64,000 nt of DNA, taken from contig NZ_CP012750.1 of the NCBI RefSeq assembly GCF_001302565.1, forward strand, positions 1,488,001 through 1,552,000, written 5' to 3'. A program made the position numbers and the translations under genes. Below are positions 15,978 through 25,989 of the stretch, piece after piece (position 1 is the first letter of the stretch; every line of letters begins with the position of its first letter). The notes under the pieces were generated by a model that worked only from the letters and a program-made list of their open reading frames with translations, had not been told where the DNA came from and did not search any database. Source of the DNA: Glutamicibacter halophytocola (lineage in GTDB: Bacteria > Actinomycetota > Actinomycetes > Actinomycetales > Micrococcaceae).

Positions 15978-18900
15978 ATGTCTAAGCATCAAAGGCGCGG
16001 CGCCTTTATGCCATTTTTGCGCTTTCATATAATATCCAAAAAACTATTAAAGCCACTTTTAGCGGTAATTTCGTCAACTGCGTTGTGTATTGCAGTGACA
16101 ATTCCAGGTTTGGCCGTGGCTGCCGAACCAACCGCCGGGGTCGAAACCCAGGAAACAGAGACGGTCGCAACGCCGGAGGAGACGACTGCGGACGCGTCAA
16201 AACAGTCCGAAGGAAGCACGGGGACATCCGCGGAAACTCCCGCTCTCAAATCGGAACCAAGCTCAACGGCAGTGGAACCGGAAACCGAAGCAGCAGAGCC
16301 ATCCGAGTCGCCGGCGCCCGTGAAGAAATCAGCGCCCGCCAAAGCAGATGAGCCAAAAACCATCCAGGCGCCGGCCGTTAAAGCTGAGCCACCAGCAGAT
16401 GAATCAAAAGCAACGGTCACCAAGAAGGCTACAAAGGTGTCAGTGGCGCCAAGTCCTACTCCAAAGGAATCGGCTGCCGAATCCACGAAAGCTGAGGCCA
16501 AAGCCTTAGAAGTCGCTGCGGCCGCATTGGAACCAGGCGAGCCTGTCACTTGTGACTACAACCAGGACATGGGCTCGATCAACACGTTCATGCAAAAGAA
16601 CGATGTGATGGCCGACTACGCCAACGGCAATATCAACAACGGCCTGTATGAAGGCGGAGTTGTCCATCAGCGAATTCAAATGACCCTGCCCGCAGGCGAG
16701 AACGAGCTCGTTCTCAAATACCAGGTCAAACAGGCGGGGAAGTGGGCCTATGACGAATTGCTGAACCAAACCGTCGATGGCGCAGAGATTACTGGCTGGA
16801 CCGTAGTGCCCGGCTCCGGCGATGACCGCCAGGACACTGTCTATGTCACCCTCTGGGTTGATGGGGAAGAAGGCGACGAGGCAAACGTGACCCTGTACTT
16901 TGATGCCCACATTGCATCAGAGCTTGATCACGGCCCGGGAACAGGCGCCTCATCAATTAATGGTTCTCCCTACCATGTTTATATTGAGTCCTTGAATTGC
17001 AAATCGGCTGGTCAGCGCGATAATCAAATTCAAGCCAGCGCAGTCCAGGCTGGCAAGGTGACCATCGTCAAAGATGCAACACCGGCTGATGGCACCGATT
17101 TTGACTTCACGATTCACGAAAACCGTTTTGGCAATTCAACCGGATTCAGTCTTGACGACAGTGCTGATTCTGACACCGGAGCAAGCCTGCCGGACTCGGT
17201 GACCTATACGGTAACGCCATCCACGGTAACCGTCACTGAAGCAGACCTTCCGTCCGGGTGGAACTTGTCCGATATCTCTTGTACAGATAGCGGTGCCACC
17301 CGTACTGGCCAAGCTATCAGCTTCGAGTTGAGCGATAACGAGGAAGTTACCTGTACCTTTGTCAACAGCAAGACGACGTACAAGGAATTGACCCTTCAGA
17401 AGGACGTCAAGGCATCATTCGATCGGGACTATGACTGGCAGCTGGAAAAGTCGCTGGCCGACGGACAAGATGCCACGGTCAACTCCTCGGAAACAGGAGT
17501 CGAGGTTGACTACAACGTTGTAGCCACCGCCAGCGACGCCCAGGACGACAACTTCGAGCTCTCCGGGAACATCACGGTCAATAACCCCAATGATGCAGCG
17601 ATCAGCGGCGTGACGCTCAGCGACCAGCTGGATGGGGCCAACTGCGTCATCTCCGCCGGAGGATCACCGATCAGCAATCCGGTGACTGTAGATCCGGGCG
17701 AGACTGTTTACACGTACACATGCGATCTGCCAGAAGGGACCAGCGCATCGAGCTCTGGCACCAATACTGTCAGCGCGACATGGAATGCCGATGCCTATTA
17801 CGGCACCGACGGCGAGGCGAGCGCATCAGCTGATTACGATTTCGCCACAGTCACCCCAACGGTGACCGATGACGAAGTCACTGTCACGGACAGCGAATTC
17901 GACCTCTCATCGGTTGAAGGCGGCAATGTTGTCACCGTCGCGGACAGCCCGAAAACCTTTGCCTACAGCATCACCTGGGACGGGGTTCTCGGACAGTGCA
18001 CCGATTACGTGAATACGGCAAGCTTGGCTGAGGACGACGGCCAGGTCTTGACGGATGACGCAACTGTGGAAGTTTGTTTGGGCCAGGACCTGAACATCAC
18101 CAAGAACGTCGTATCCAGCTTCAACCGGAGCTATGACTGGAGCATCGTCAAGGACGCCATCGGCGAGCAGCCATATACCGCGGATCCGGAAACTGGCGAA
18201 TTCACAGCTGAATACTCGGTGACCGTCACCCCAGAAAGCTACTCGGATAGCGACTGGGCCATGAGCGGGCAAATCACCGTGGAAAATCCCAATGATTGGC
18301 AGTCGGTCTCAACCACCGTCAGCGATCAGGTGGATGTTGGCGGTGGGGCTGCATGCACCGTGGTCAGCGTCGTTGGCCATCCAGAGATCATGGATGCCGA
18401 CCCAGGAACAGCCGGCTTCCAAATCGAGATTGCGGCCGGGCAGACGCTGGCCTTCGACTACAGCTGCACCTTTGAGTCCAAGCCGAATTACGAGGGCAGC
18501 AACACTGCCGAAGTGACTTGGTCTGCTGACGAAGCATTCACCGCTTCGGGCAGTGCGCAGGAAGTCGTTCCGGTGAATGCCGATGACTGGACGCAGACTC
18601 CACTCAACGACACGGTCGAAGTCACTGACCCGTTGCATGAGTTCGACCCGGCATGGGTTATCCACTATTCGGATGGAGTGCAGACAAAGACCTACACCTA
18701 CACCTGGACGGTGGAGGACGCAGGAACTTGCCAGAACTTCATGAACACCGCAACGATCACCGGCAGCAACCAGCTGGTCAAAAGCGATGACGCCGAAGTC
18801 CAGGGCTGCTACGAGGCTGGCCTCACGGTTACCAAGGACGTGCAGGCATCCTACGATCGAACCTACCTCTGGGACATCGACAAGAAATTGGCCGAAGGCC

Positions 18901-21900
18901 AATCACCTGACGTTGTCGTAGAAGAAGACGGCACAGCTACGGTGAAGTACACGGTTGACGTGGACAACACCGGCTACACCGATTCTGATCAGCAGATCTC
19001 AGGCAGCATCACGGTCAACAACCCCAATGACTTCGAAGATATCGAGGTCACGGTCAGCGATCAGAACACGCTGCTTGCCGAATGCACCATCAATGCCGAG
19101 GACAGCAATCCAGATCTGGCCGGGGTACAGCAACTTGTGCCACGCAACGACTCTGTTGTTGTTGCCTATACGTGCGACGCATCTGAGGTGACCGAAGCTG
19201 ACTACAGCGGCCATAGCAATACCGCGGTGGTTACCTGGGGCGATGGACAACAAGCTGAAAGCCAGCCGGTGCCCATTGAGTTCATGCTCGATGAGGCCAT
19301 CGACGAATCTGTCGAAGTCTTCGATGACAATGCGGACCCTGAAAGCGAAGCCACGCTCTTGGGAACCGTGAACCAGGCAGAGGCACCGAAGTCATTCACC
19401 TACGAGACCACCTACGAAGTGCCGCGGGATCAATGCCTGGTCTTCACCAACACCGCATGGGTGGTGCTCACGGGAGATGACGTCAGCGATTCACAAGATG
19501 TCAGCATCTGTGATCAGAAGAATCTGACTATCACCAAAGATGTGACGGCCAGCTATGAAAGGGATTATGACTGGTCTGTTGAGAAGCAGGTAGACCAGAG
19601 CCAATTCACCGTGGCCGGAGATGGCACGGTCACCGCCCACTACACGGTGAAAGCCACCGCTGGAGACGCGCAGGATTCGTCCAAGCAGGTTTCGGGAAGC
19701 ATCACCATTTCCAACCCGAATACCCAGGTGGGCGAATTGACCGGTACGGTCACCGACTTGGTATCCATCCCGTCGGCCAGCTGCACCATACTCGGTGCTG
19801 ACGCCGATGAATCCATGGACGGCTTCCAGGTAGTGCTCGCAGACGGGCAAAGCATCGTGCTTGATTACGAGTGCTCGATACCGGCAGGTACCGATATCAG
19901 CTCGGTCTACGACAACACGGCTACCGTGACCTGGGGCCAGGAACGCCAGGCCCAAGATGTTGTGGAGTTCGAATTCGAGCAGGTCAAGCTCACCGATGAC
20001 AGCGTCGAGGTCATCGATGACAAGACAGTTCCCGGCGAAGAAGTTTCGCTGGGCACCGCCACCGTCCAGAATTCGCCGGTGACCTTCGAATACGATGTTC
20101 AGCTCCAGGGAGTGGCCGGCACTTGTACCGACTACACGAACACCGCCGTGGTCAACGAGGCAACGGAGCAAGGGGAAGAAAATACCGCAACCGCCACCAC
20201 CACGGTGTGTGCCGGAGCGGACATGGACATCTCCAAGAACGTTGTCACCTCCTTCGACCGTTCCTACATCTGGGGACTTGAAAAGGAACTGCTTTCCGGC
20301 GAACCGCTGGCAGCAAATCCGCAAACTGGCGAGGTCACTGCCGAGTACCGGGTCACCGTTACTCCTGAAGGCCATGAAGATGGCAATTGGGCAATGAGCG
20401 GCGAGATCACGGTCAGCAACCCTAACGACTGGCAAGACGCGCCAGTCACGGTGCAGGATTTTGCTGATGTGGGCGGGGAAGTAGCCTGCACCATCACGTC
20501 GGTCCAAGGTGAAGCCGTAGCCGACATGTCTGCGCAAGAGCCGGGATTCCAAACCGTGATACCAGCCGGGACCCAGTGGGTCATGACCTATTCGTGCACC
20601 TTCGAGTCCCAGCCGGCCTATGACGGCCATAACACCGCAACGGTGGACTGGGATGCCCAGGCACTGAATACCATCAACGGTGATGACTCGGCCACGGTTG
20701 AAATCACGGAAGACGACTGGTCCCAGACACCGCTGAACGACACTGTCACCATCACCGACAGCCGCCATGAATTTGATCCTGAGTGGACGGTCAATGTTGA
20801 AGATGGAGTCCAAAGCCGGGACTACTCGGTGACTTGGACCGTAGACGAGGCGGGAACCTGCCAAGTCTTTGAAAACGTCGCCACCCTCACCGGTGATGAC
20901 GGATTCACCGCCACGGACAATGAACTTGCCCAGGCCTGCCGCGAGGCAGCCCTTCAAATCAGCAAGAGCGTTGAGGCCAGCTACGACCGCACCCATCAGT
21001 GGACGATTGAGAAGTCACTGGCTGAAGGCCAGGACGACAAGGTCACCGTTGATGGCGAGGGGGCCGCGCCGATTGATTACGTGATCAACGTGGAAAACAC
21101 TGGATATGAGGATTCGGGATGGATGCTGGACGGAGTCATCACGATCACCAACCCGAACCAGTACACCAGCATCGATGCCACGGTCCAGGACACCGTGGAT
21201 CTGGACGGCATCATCTGCACCACGTCGCAGCCGGCGGTCACCATACCGGCCAACGGCAGCATAGATGTTGGATACAGCTGTGATGTCTCTGCCGGGGTGG
21301 ATTCTTCCTCCTACAGCGGCGGCACCAACACCGCAACAGTCAGCTGGGGCGATGAAAGGGAGTCCAGCACGCAGGTGCCTATCGAGTTCGCGCTTGATGT
21401 CGAAACCGATCGGGAAGTGGGCATCTGGGACGACAAATCGAACCCGGACGAGCCGGTGCTATTGCGGAACGTCAGTGTGGATGACTCGCCAGTCACCATC
21501 GAGTACACCGTGGAGCATGACGCACCAGCCGGCCAATGCGCCAGCTACACCAATACTGCGTGGATCGATATCCAAGCAGGCGAGGATCCACGGGATCAAG
21601 TCACCGTAGAAGTGTGCGGCTTGCTTGATTTGATGGTGACCAAGGATGCTGAAGCCAGCTTCGACAGGACCTACTTGTGGGACCTCGAGAAGAAGGTGGA
21701 CCGCACGGAAGTCACGGTAGCTGAAGACGGAACTGCGGACTTCTCCTACACCGTGTCGGCGGTGCCAAAGGGCGTAGAAGATTCTGCGCATGAGGTTCAC
21801 GGCATGATCACCCTGATCAACCCGAACCGGTTTGAATCAGCCTCCACGGTGGCAACCGTGGCTGATGAAATCAGTATCGAGGGAGTCACCTGTACCATCC

Positions 21901-23897
21901 AGGCCGAGGACAGCGACCCGCAAACCGAAGGATTGCAGGTTCCGCTTCCGGTAGGCCAGGACGGCGATGGCGCCACAGTTCAGCTTCCATATAGCTGCAC
22001 CGGAGAACCGCAAGAACTCTCCGGCAGCAATACGGTCACTGCCACCTGGGGCGAAGATTCCACGGTTGCTGCAACGGTTCCCGTTGACTACCTGTTGGAT
22101 GAAGAAACCAACAAGCAGGTCACCGTCATGGATGACAAGACCAACCCTGATGAGCCAGTGATCCTGGGCGAAGCAATGTGGAATGCCGAAGGCACTCCAA
22201 TTGATTTCGACTACACCCTGCGTCACCAGGCACAGGCTGGCACCTGTACCGAGTTCACCAACACCGCGGTGATCGAGCAGACCGGTGCCGATGATTCCAC
22301 AACGGTCACCCTCTGCGGACAGATGGCCCTGGGACTGGAAAAGACCGCCGAGGCTTTGGTGGATCTGGACTACGAATGGGACGTCGTGAAGCAGCTGGAT
22401 CAAAGCCGCCTCGAATACAACGAGGACGGAACGCTCAACGCCCACTACAGCGTGGAAGCACGCAACACTGGGGTAGCCGAAAAGAACTTGCGGCTATCTG
22501 GAACAGTCCTGGTTTCGAATCCAAATGATTTTGATTCCATCACTGCTACGTTGGCTGATCAGGCCAACACCGCCGGCGTCACCTGCAGGATTGACGCAAT
22601 GGATGCCGATGAAGCCGCAGCTGGCCTGCAAGTTGTCATCAATGCCGGAGAAAACTTGGGGGCCCGGTATGAATGCGACCTGGCCAGCTGGCTGACCACC
22701 GAGGCCTTTGAAGGAGCCGTCAATACCGTGACGGCAACCTTTGAAGGACGAGAAGTCAGCGCTGAAGCATCGATTGATTTCGAAACTGATGAAATCACCG
22801 ATGAGACAGTCACCGTCACCGATGACATGATGAACCCAGACGGAGAGCCGAAGGTTCTCGGCGAAGTTCATGTCCTGCAGTCGCCACAACAATTCGACTA
22901 CGAACTCACGGTCGAACCCGAGGAAGGAACATGCACGGTCTACACCAATACCGCAGCTGTCCACGAGGACACGGATGGCAACGGCAGAGACGAATCAAGT
23001 GTTGATTTGCAGGTGTGCATCGAGCAGGGCCTGATGGTGGCCAAGAGCGCCAATGCCCAGTATCTGCGAGACTACGATTGGTCAGTTCTCAAAGACGCCA
23101 AGCAGACGCAGTTCAAGGTCGAAGCCGATGGACATGCCAAAGCCGACTACACGGTTGAGGCCAAGCTGGAGGGATATGAGGATCAAGAATTCACCGTTAG
23201 CGGCGAGATTACCGTAGCGAATCCGAACGACTTCAAGGACACCGAAGTCCTTGTGGAAGACAAGATCTCGCTGGAATCGTCCACCTGCACCGTTGAAGGT
23301 TTGAACGACGGCAAGCTGACCATCCCAGCTGGGGAAACTATCACCTTGCACTACAGCTGCTCGTTCGACGAACCTGTGGCTGAGGCCGACTACACCGGCC
23401 AAGAGAACAAGGTGAATATCAGCTGGAGCGATGAGAATGGGGATGCTCAGTCGGTCAGCGCCACTGCACCGCTGGACTTCAAAGCCGCTGAGGTCCAGGA
23501 CGAGAAAGTAACCGTTCTCGACGATTACGCCAACCCGGATCACGCAAGGGAACTGGGCACCGTAACCGCCGATGAGAAGAGCAAGAAGTTCACGTACACC
23601 ATGGACCTGGCCGGTGTCGCCGGCAAGTGCCAGACGTGGACCAATACCGCCACCGTTGAAGAATCCGCATCGCAAGATGAGAACAACTCGGATTCCGTGG
23701 ACGTGGAGGTTTGCTCCGAAGCACCACAGGCTGCACCTCCGGCTCCGCCGGCACCACCTGCAGCACCGCCAGCCCGGCCAGCGCCATTGGCAGCAACGGG
23801 CATGGATGAAGGACTGTTGTGGCTGGTTGGTTCAGCTTCGATGGTCATCATCGCGGGGGCATTGATGTTGCTCCGCTACCGCCGCAGGACGCACTAG
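15978..23897 (+). CDS. Giant LAxTG cell-wall-anchored repeat protein (adhesin-like)
   Basis: 2639 residues. A signal peptide (~20-49, ending LAVAAEP) is followed by a Pro/Ala/Glu/Ser-rich stretch to ~190, a globular N-domain (~190-355), and a prealbumin-like (SpaA-type) domain (~360-468; KVTIVKDATPADGTDFDF). Nine repeats of 226-244 residues then begin at 471, 705, 949, 1183, 1416, 1659, 1885, 2118 and 2352. Each opens with a motif like LTITKDVxASYDRxYxW, has an NPN motif ~60 residues later, and carries four cysteines (CTI, YxC, GxCxxxTNTA, VC). The end is a Pro/Ala stretch, LAATG, a membrane helix and RYRRRTH, a sortase anchor of the class E type. GGGGGAAAG precedes the ATG. No sortase gene is in the window. 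The role is probably adhesion or a surface layer (inference). Confidence 0.9.
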   Translation: MSKHQRRGAFMPFLRFHIISKKLLKPLLAVISSTALCIAVTIPGLAVAAEPTAGVETQETETVATPEETTADASKQSEGSTGTSAETPALKSEPSSTAVEPETEAAEPSESPAPVKKSAPAKADEPKTIQAPAVKAEPPADESKATVTKKATKVSVAPSPTPKESAAESTKAEAKALEVAAAALEPGEPVTCDYNQDMGSINTFMQKNDVMADYANGNINNGLYEGGVVHQRIQMTLPAGENELVLKYQVKQAGKWAYDELLNQTVDGAEITGWTVVPGSGDDRQDTVYVTLWVDGEEGDEANVTLYFDAHIASELDHGPGTGASSINGSPYHVYIESLNCKSAGQRDNQIQASAVQAGKVTIVKDATPADGTDFDFTIHENRFGNSTGFSLDDSADSDTGASLPDSVTYTVTPSTVTVTEADLPSGWNLSDISCTDSGATRTGQAISFELSDNEEVTCTFVNSKTTYKELTLQKDVKASFDRDYDWQLEKSLADGQDATVNSSETGVEVDYNVVATASDAQDDNFELSGNITVNNPNDAAISGVTLSDQLDGANCVISAGGSPISNPVTVDPGETVYTYTCDLPEGTSASSSGTNTVSATWNADAYYGTDGEASASADYDFATVTPTVTDDEVTVTDSEFDLSSVEGGNVVTVADSPKTFAYSITWDGVLGQCTDYVNTASLAEDDGQVLTDDATVEVCLGQDLNITKNVVSSFNRSYDWSIVKDAIGEQPYTADPETGEFTAEYSVTVTPESYSDSDWAMSGQITVENPNDWQSVSTTVSDQVDVGGGAACTVVSVVGHPEIMDADPGTAGFQIEIAAGQTLAFDYSCTFESKPNYEGSNTAEVTWSADEAFTASGSAQEVVPVNADDWTQTPLNDTVEVTDPLHEFDPAWVIHYSDGVQTKTYTYTWTVEDAGTCQNFMNTATITGSNQLVKSDDAEVQGCYEAGLTVTKDVQASYDRTYLWDIDKKLAEGQSPDVVVEEDGTATVKYTVDVDNTGYTDSDQQISGSITVNNPNDFEDIEVTVSDQNTLLAECTINAEDSNPDLAGVQQLVPRNDSVVVAYTCDASEVTEADYSGHSNTAVVTWGDGQQAESQPVPIEFMLDEAIDESVEVFDDNADPESEATLLGTVNQAEAPKSFTYETTYEVPRDQCLVFTNTAWVVLTGDDVSDSQDVSICDQKNLTITKDVTASYERDYDWSVEKQVDQSQFTVAGDGTVTAHYTVKATAGDAQDSSKQVSGSITISNPNTQVGELTGTVTDLVSIPSASCTILGADADESMDGFQVVLADGQSIVLDYECSIPAGTDISSVYDNTATVTWGQERQAQDVVEFEFEQVKLTDDSVEVIDDKTVPGEEVSLGTATVQNSPVTFEYDVQLQGVAGTCTDYTNTAVVNEATEQGEENTATATTTVCAGADMDISKNVVTSFDRSYIWGLEKELLSGEPLAANPQTGEVTAEYRVTVTPEGHEDGNWAMSGEITVSNPNDWQDAPVTVQDFADVGGEVACTITSVQGEAVADMSAQEPGFQTVIPAGTQWVMTYSCTFESQPAYDGHNTATVDWDAQALNTINGDDSATVEITEDDWSQTPLNDTVTITDSRHEFDPEWTVNVEDGVQSRDYSVTWTVDEAGTCQVFENVATLTGDDGFTATDNELAQACREAALQISKSVEASYDRTHQWTIEKSLAEGQDDKVTVDGEGAAPIDYVINVENTGYEDSGWMLDGVITITNPNQYTSIDATVQDTVDLDGIICTTSQPAVTIPANGSIDVGYSCDVSAGVDSSSYSGGTNTATVSWGDERESSTQVPIEFALDVETDREVGIWDDKSNPDEPVLLRNVSVDDSPVTIEYTVEHDAPAGQCASYTNTAWIDIQAGEDPRDQVTVEVCGLLDLMVTKDAEASFDRTYLWDLEKKVDRTEVTVAEDGTADFSYTVSAVPKGVEDSAHEVHGMITLINPNRFESASTVATVADEISIEGVTCTIQAEDSDPQTEGLQVPLPVGQDGDGATVQLPYSCTGEPQELSGSNTVTATWGEDSTVAATVPVDYLLDEETNKQVTVMDDKTNPDEPVILGEAMWNAEGTPIDFDYTLRHQAQAGTCTEFTNTAVIEQTGADDSTTVTLCGQMALGLEKTAEALVDLDYEWDVVKQLDQSRLEYNEDGTLNAHYSVEARNTGVAEKNLRLSGTVLVSNPNDFDSITATLADQANTAGVTCRIDAMDADEAAAGLQVVINAGENLGARYECDLASWLTTEAFEGAVNTVTATFEGREVSAEASIDFETDEITDETVTVTDDMMNPDGEPKVLGEVHVLQSPQQFDYELTVEPEEGTCTVYTNTAAVHEDTDGNGRDESSVDLQVCIEQGLMVAKSANAQYLRDYDWSVLKDAKQTQFKVEADGHAKADYTVEAKLEGYEDQEFTVSGEITVANPNDFKDTEVLVEDKISLESSTCTVEGLNDGKLTIPAGETITLHYSCSFDEPVAEADYTGQENKVNISWSDENGDAQSVSATAPLDFKAAEVQDEKVTVLDDYANPDHARELGTVTADEKSKKFTYTMDLAGVAGKCQTWTNTATVEESASQDENNSDSVDVEVCSEAPQAAPPAPPAPPAAPPARPAPLAATGMDEGLLWLVGSASMVIIAGALMLLRYRRRTH
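17388..23730 (+). repeat. Nine degenerate tandem protein-coding repeats, with a duplicated three-repeat block
   Basis: Repeat starts at 17388, 18090, 18822, 19524, 20223, 20952, 21630, 22329 and 23031 are ~680-730 bp apart. Repeats 1-3 and 4-6 match pairwise: 1 with 4 (TASDAQDDN against TAGDAQDSS), 2 with 5 (WAMSG, DVGG, DDWTQTPLNDTV against DDWSQTPLNDTV), 3 with 6 (ASYDRT, LAEGQ, NTGY). Corresponding starts are 712, 711 and 710 residues apart, so a block of three repeats was probably duplicated. Repeats 7-9 are more divergent. Confidence 0.85.
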
Positions 23898-23907
23898 CCC
23901 TCGGTAA

Positions 23908-23957
23908 ACACAGCGAATGCCGGGCCAGCCACAAGGCTGACCCGGCATTCGCTGTGT
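23908..23957. terminator. Bidirectional terminator between the surface-protein gene and ilvD
   Basis: A perfect 17-bp stem (ACACAGCGAATGCCGGG with its complement at 23941-23957) with an inner CCAGCC/GGCTGA pairing. It lies between two convergent genes, 10 bp after one stop and 25 bp before the other. Confidence 0.85.
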
Positions 23958-23982
23958 GCTGGGTATTCCAGCGGGCACTGAA

Positions 23983-25905
23983 CTAGGCTTGAGCGCCAGC
24001 CCGTGCCGCGGCGGCTTCGCGCTCGTCGGCTTCGCGCAGTGCGCGCTCCACGCGGTCAACGTCGCGGACTGCGCCCTTGTCTGCGGACAATGCCATGGCT
24101 GCATAGGCACGCAGCGCAGGGGAGACCACGCGCTCGCGGCTTGCAGGGCGGTAGCCGGTGGTCGCGATCAAGCGCTCGCGGCGTTCGGCCAAGACCTCTT
24201 CGGAGACGTTCAGGGTCAGCTCGCGGGTCGGGATGTCGATGGAGATGGTATCCCCGTCTTCCACCAACGCGATCATGCCGCCGGAGGCTGCCTCGGGCGA
24301 GACGTGTCCGATGGACAGGCCCGAGGTGCCGCCGGAGAATCGGCCGTCGGTGATCAGCGCGCACGACTTGCCCAGGCCGCGTCCCTTGAGGAATGACGTC
24401 GGGTAGAGCATTTCCTGCATGCCCGGACCGCCCTTGGGGCCCTCATAGCGGATGACAACTACGTCGCCTTCCTTGACCTGCTTGTTCAGGATCTTCTCCA
24501 CTGCTTCATCCTGTGATTCGCAGACCACTGCCGGGCCGGTGAAAGTCCAGATCGATGGGTCCACGCCTGCGGTCTTCACCACGGCGCCGTCCACGGCGAT
24601 GTTGCCGCGCAGCACGGCCAGGCCGCCGTCCTTGGAGTAGGCGTGCTCGACTGAACGGATGCAGCCGGCTTCCGAGTCGGTGTCCAGCGTTTCCCACTGG
24701 GCCGACTGCGAGAAGGCGGTGGAAGAACGCACTCCGCCTGGGCCAGCATGCCACAGGGCGCGGGATTCTTCGCTAGCGCTGCCGCCGCGGATATCCCACT
24801 CGTCGAGCCATTCGCCCATGGTGGCGGCGTGTACGGTGTGGACGGTTTCATCCAGCAGTCCGCCACGGCGCAATTCGCCGAGGATGGCAGGAATGCCACC
24901 GGCGCGGTGGACATCTTCCATGTAGTAGATCTTGCCGCCTCCGGCAGCGTTGGGAGCTACCTTGGCCAGGCATGGCACGCGGCGGGAGACCGCGTCGATT
25001 TCATCCAGGCCGAAGTCCACTTCGGCCTCGCGGGCCGCGGCCAGCAGGTGCAGGATGGTGTTGGTGGAACCGCCCATGGCGATATCCAGGGCCATGGCGT
25101 TGCCGAAGGCTTCGACGGTGGCGATGCTGCGTGGCAGCACCGAATTGTCGTTCTCGCCGTAGTAGCGGTTGGCGATGTCCACCACCACCTTGCCGGCGTT
25201 TTGGTACAGGTCCTTGCGGGCGGTGTGGGTGGCCAGCGTGGAACCGTTGCCTGGCAGCGACAGGCCCATGGCTTCGGTCAGGCAGTTCATCGAGTTCGCG
25301 GTGAACATGCCGGAGCAGGAGCCGCAGGTCGGGCAGGCCGATTCCTCGATGCGCAGCAGGTCTGCGTCGGAGACGTTTTCGTTCACTGCTTCGGAGATTG
25401 CGTCCACCAGGTCCAAGGTGCGCACGGTGCCATCGACCAAGGTGGCGCGGCCGGCTTCCATCGGACCACCGGAGACGAAGACGGTAGGGATGTTCAGGCG
25501 CAGTGCGGCCATGAGCATGCCCGGGGTGATCTTGTCGCAGTTGGAGATGCAGATCAGCGCGTCGGCGCAGTGGGCGTTGACCATGTATTCCACGGAGTCC
25601 GCGATGAGATCGCGGGAGGGCAGCGAATAGAGCATGCCGCCATGGCCCATGGCGATGCCATCATCGACGGCGATGGTGTTGAATTCGCGGGGGATGCCGC
25701 CGGCAGCCTCGATGGCTTCGGAAACAATGCGGCCTACCGGCTGCAGGTGGGTGTGCCCGGGAACGAACTCGGTGAAGCTGTTGGCCACGGCGATGATTGG
25801 CTTGCGGCCAAGATCTGCGCCATTAACGCCGGCTGCGCGGAACAGTGCGCGGGCGCCGGCCATATTGCGGCCATGGGTAACGGTGTGTGAACGAAGTGTG
25901 GTCAT
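23983..25905 (-). CDS. ilvD: Dihydroxyacid dehydratase
   Basis: 640 residues. It converts 2,3-dihydroxy-isovalerate and its methylvalerate homologue to the 2-oxo acids of valine and isoleucine synthesis. Iron-sulfur cysteines lie in [10 protein letters not shown] and [20 protein letters not shown], and the C-terminal [19 protein letters not shown] active-site region is present. The length and these motifs match the E. coli-type (~616 residue) enzyme rather than the shorter ~560-residue type common in other actinobacteria. It is monocistronic here, away from other ilv genes, and divergent from an XRE regulator. A palindrome (25955-25968) lies in the shared promoter region. Confidence 0.96.
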   Translation of the reverse strand: MTTLRSHTVTHGRNMAGARALFRAAGVNGADLGRKPIIAVANSFTEFVPGHTHLQPVGRIVSEAIEAAGGIPREFNTIAVDDGIAMGHGGMLYSLPSRDLIADSVEYMVNAHCADALICISNCDKITPGMLMAALRLNIPTVFVSGGPMEAGRATLVDGTVRTLDLVDAISEAVNENVSDADLLRIEESACPTCGSCSGMFTANSMNCLTEAMGLSLPGNGSTLATHTARKDLYQNAGKVVVDIANRYYGENDNSVLPRSIATVEAFGNAMALDIAMGGSTNTILHLLAAAREAEVDFGLDEIDAVSRRVPCLAKVAPNAAGGGKIYYMEDVHRAGGIPAILGELRRGGLLDETVHTVHAATMGEWLDEWDIRGGSASEESRALWHAGPGGVRSSTAFSQSAQWETLDTDSEAGCIRSVEHAYSKDGGLAVLRGNIAVDGAVVKTAGVDPSIWTFTGPAVVCESQDEAVEKILNKQVKEGDVVVIRYEGPKGGPGMQEMLYPTSFLKGRGLGKSCALITDGRFSGGTSGLSIGHVSPEAASGGMIALVEDGDTISIDIPTRELTLNVSEEVLAERRERLIATTGYRPASRERVVSPALRAYAAMALSADKGAVRDVDRVERALREADEREAAAARAGAQA

Positions 25906-25954
25906 TTTAAAATCTCACCACAATTTTGTTCCCAAACCCAGACGGTGACGATAC

Positions 25955-25968
25955 TAGTAGTACTACTA
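25955..25968. promoter_or_regulatory. Palindrome in the ilvD / XRE-regulator divergent promoter
   Basis: TAGTAGTACTACTA is a perfect 14-bp palindrome, 50 bp upstream of ilvD and 22 bp upstream of the regulator start. Its position suits an autoregulatory operator for the MmyB-type regulator, possibly affecting ilvD as well. This is inference from position and symmetry. Confidence 0.5.
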
Positions 25969-25989
25969 CCATGATAATGAGGTTTGGTT

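Noticed and set aside
19491..20996. A 501-codon minus-strand frame inside the surface-protein gene
   Set aside because: It is complementary to the repeat-coding sequence and keeps its periodicity; the sense strand has signal peptide, repeats and wall anchor.
17388..23730. Periodic repeats considered as a CRISPR or DNA satellite array
   Set aside because: The period is ~700 bp, repeats diverge strongly in DNA but conserve protein motifs in one frame, so they are protein-domain repeats.
24748..25890. A 380-codon plus-strand frame opposite ilvD
   Set aside because: Gly/Val/His-rich shadow of ilvD, no start signal, no motifs.
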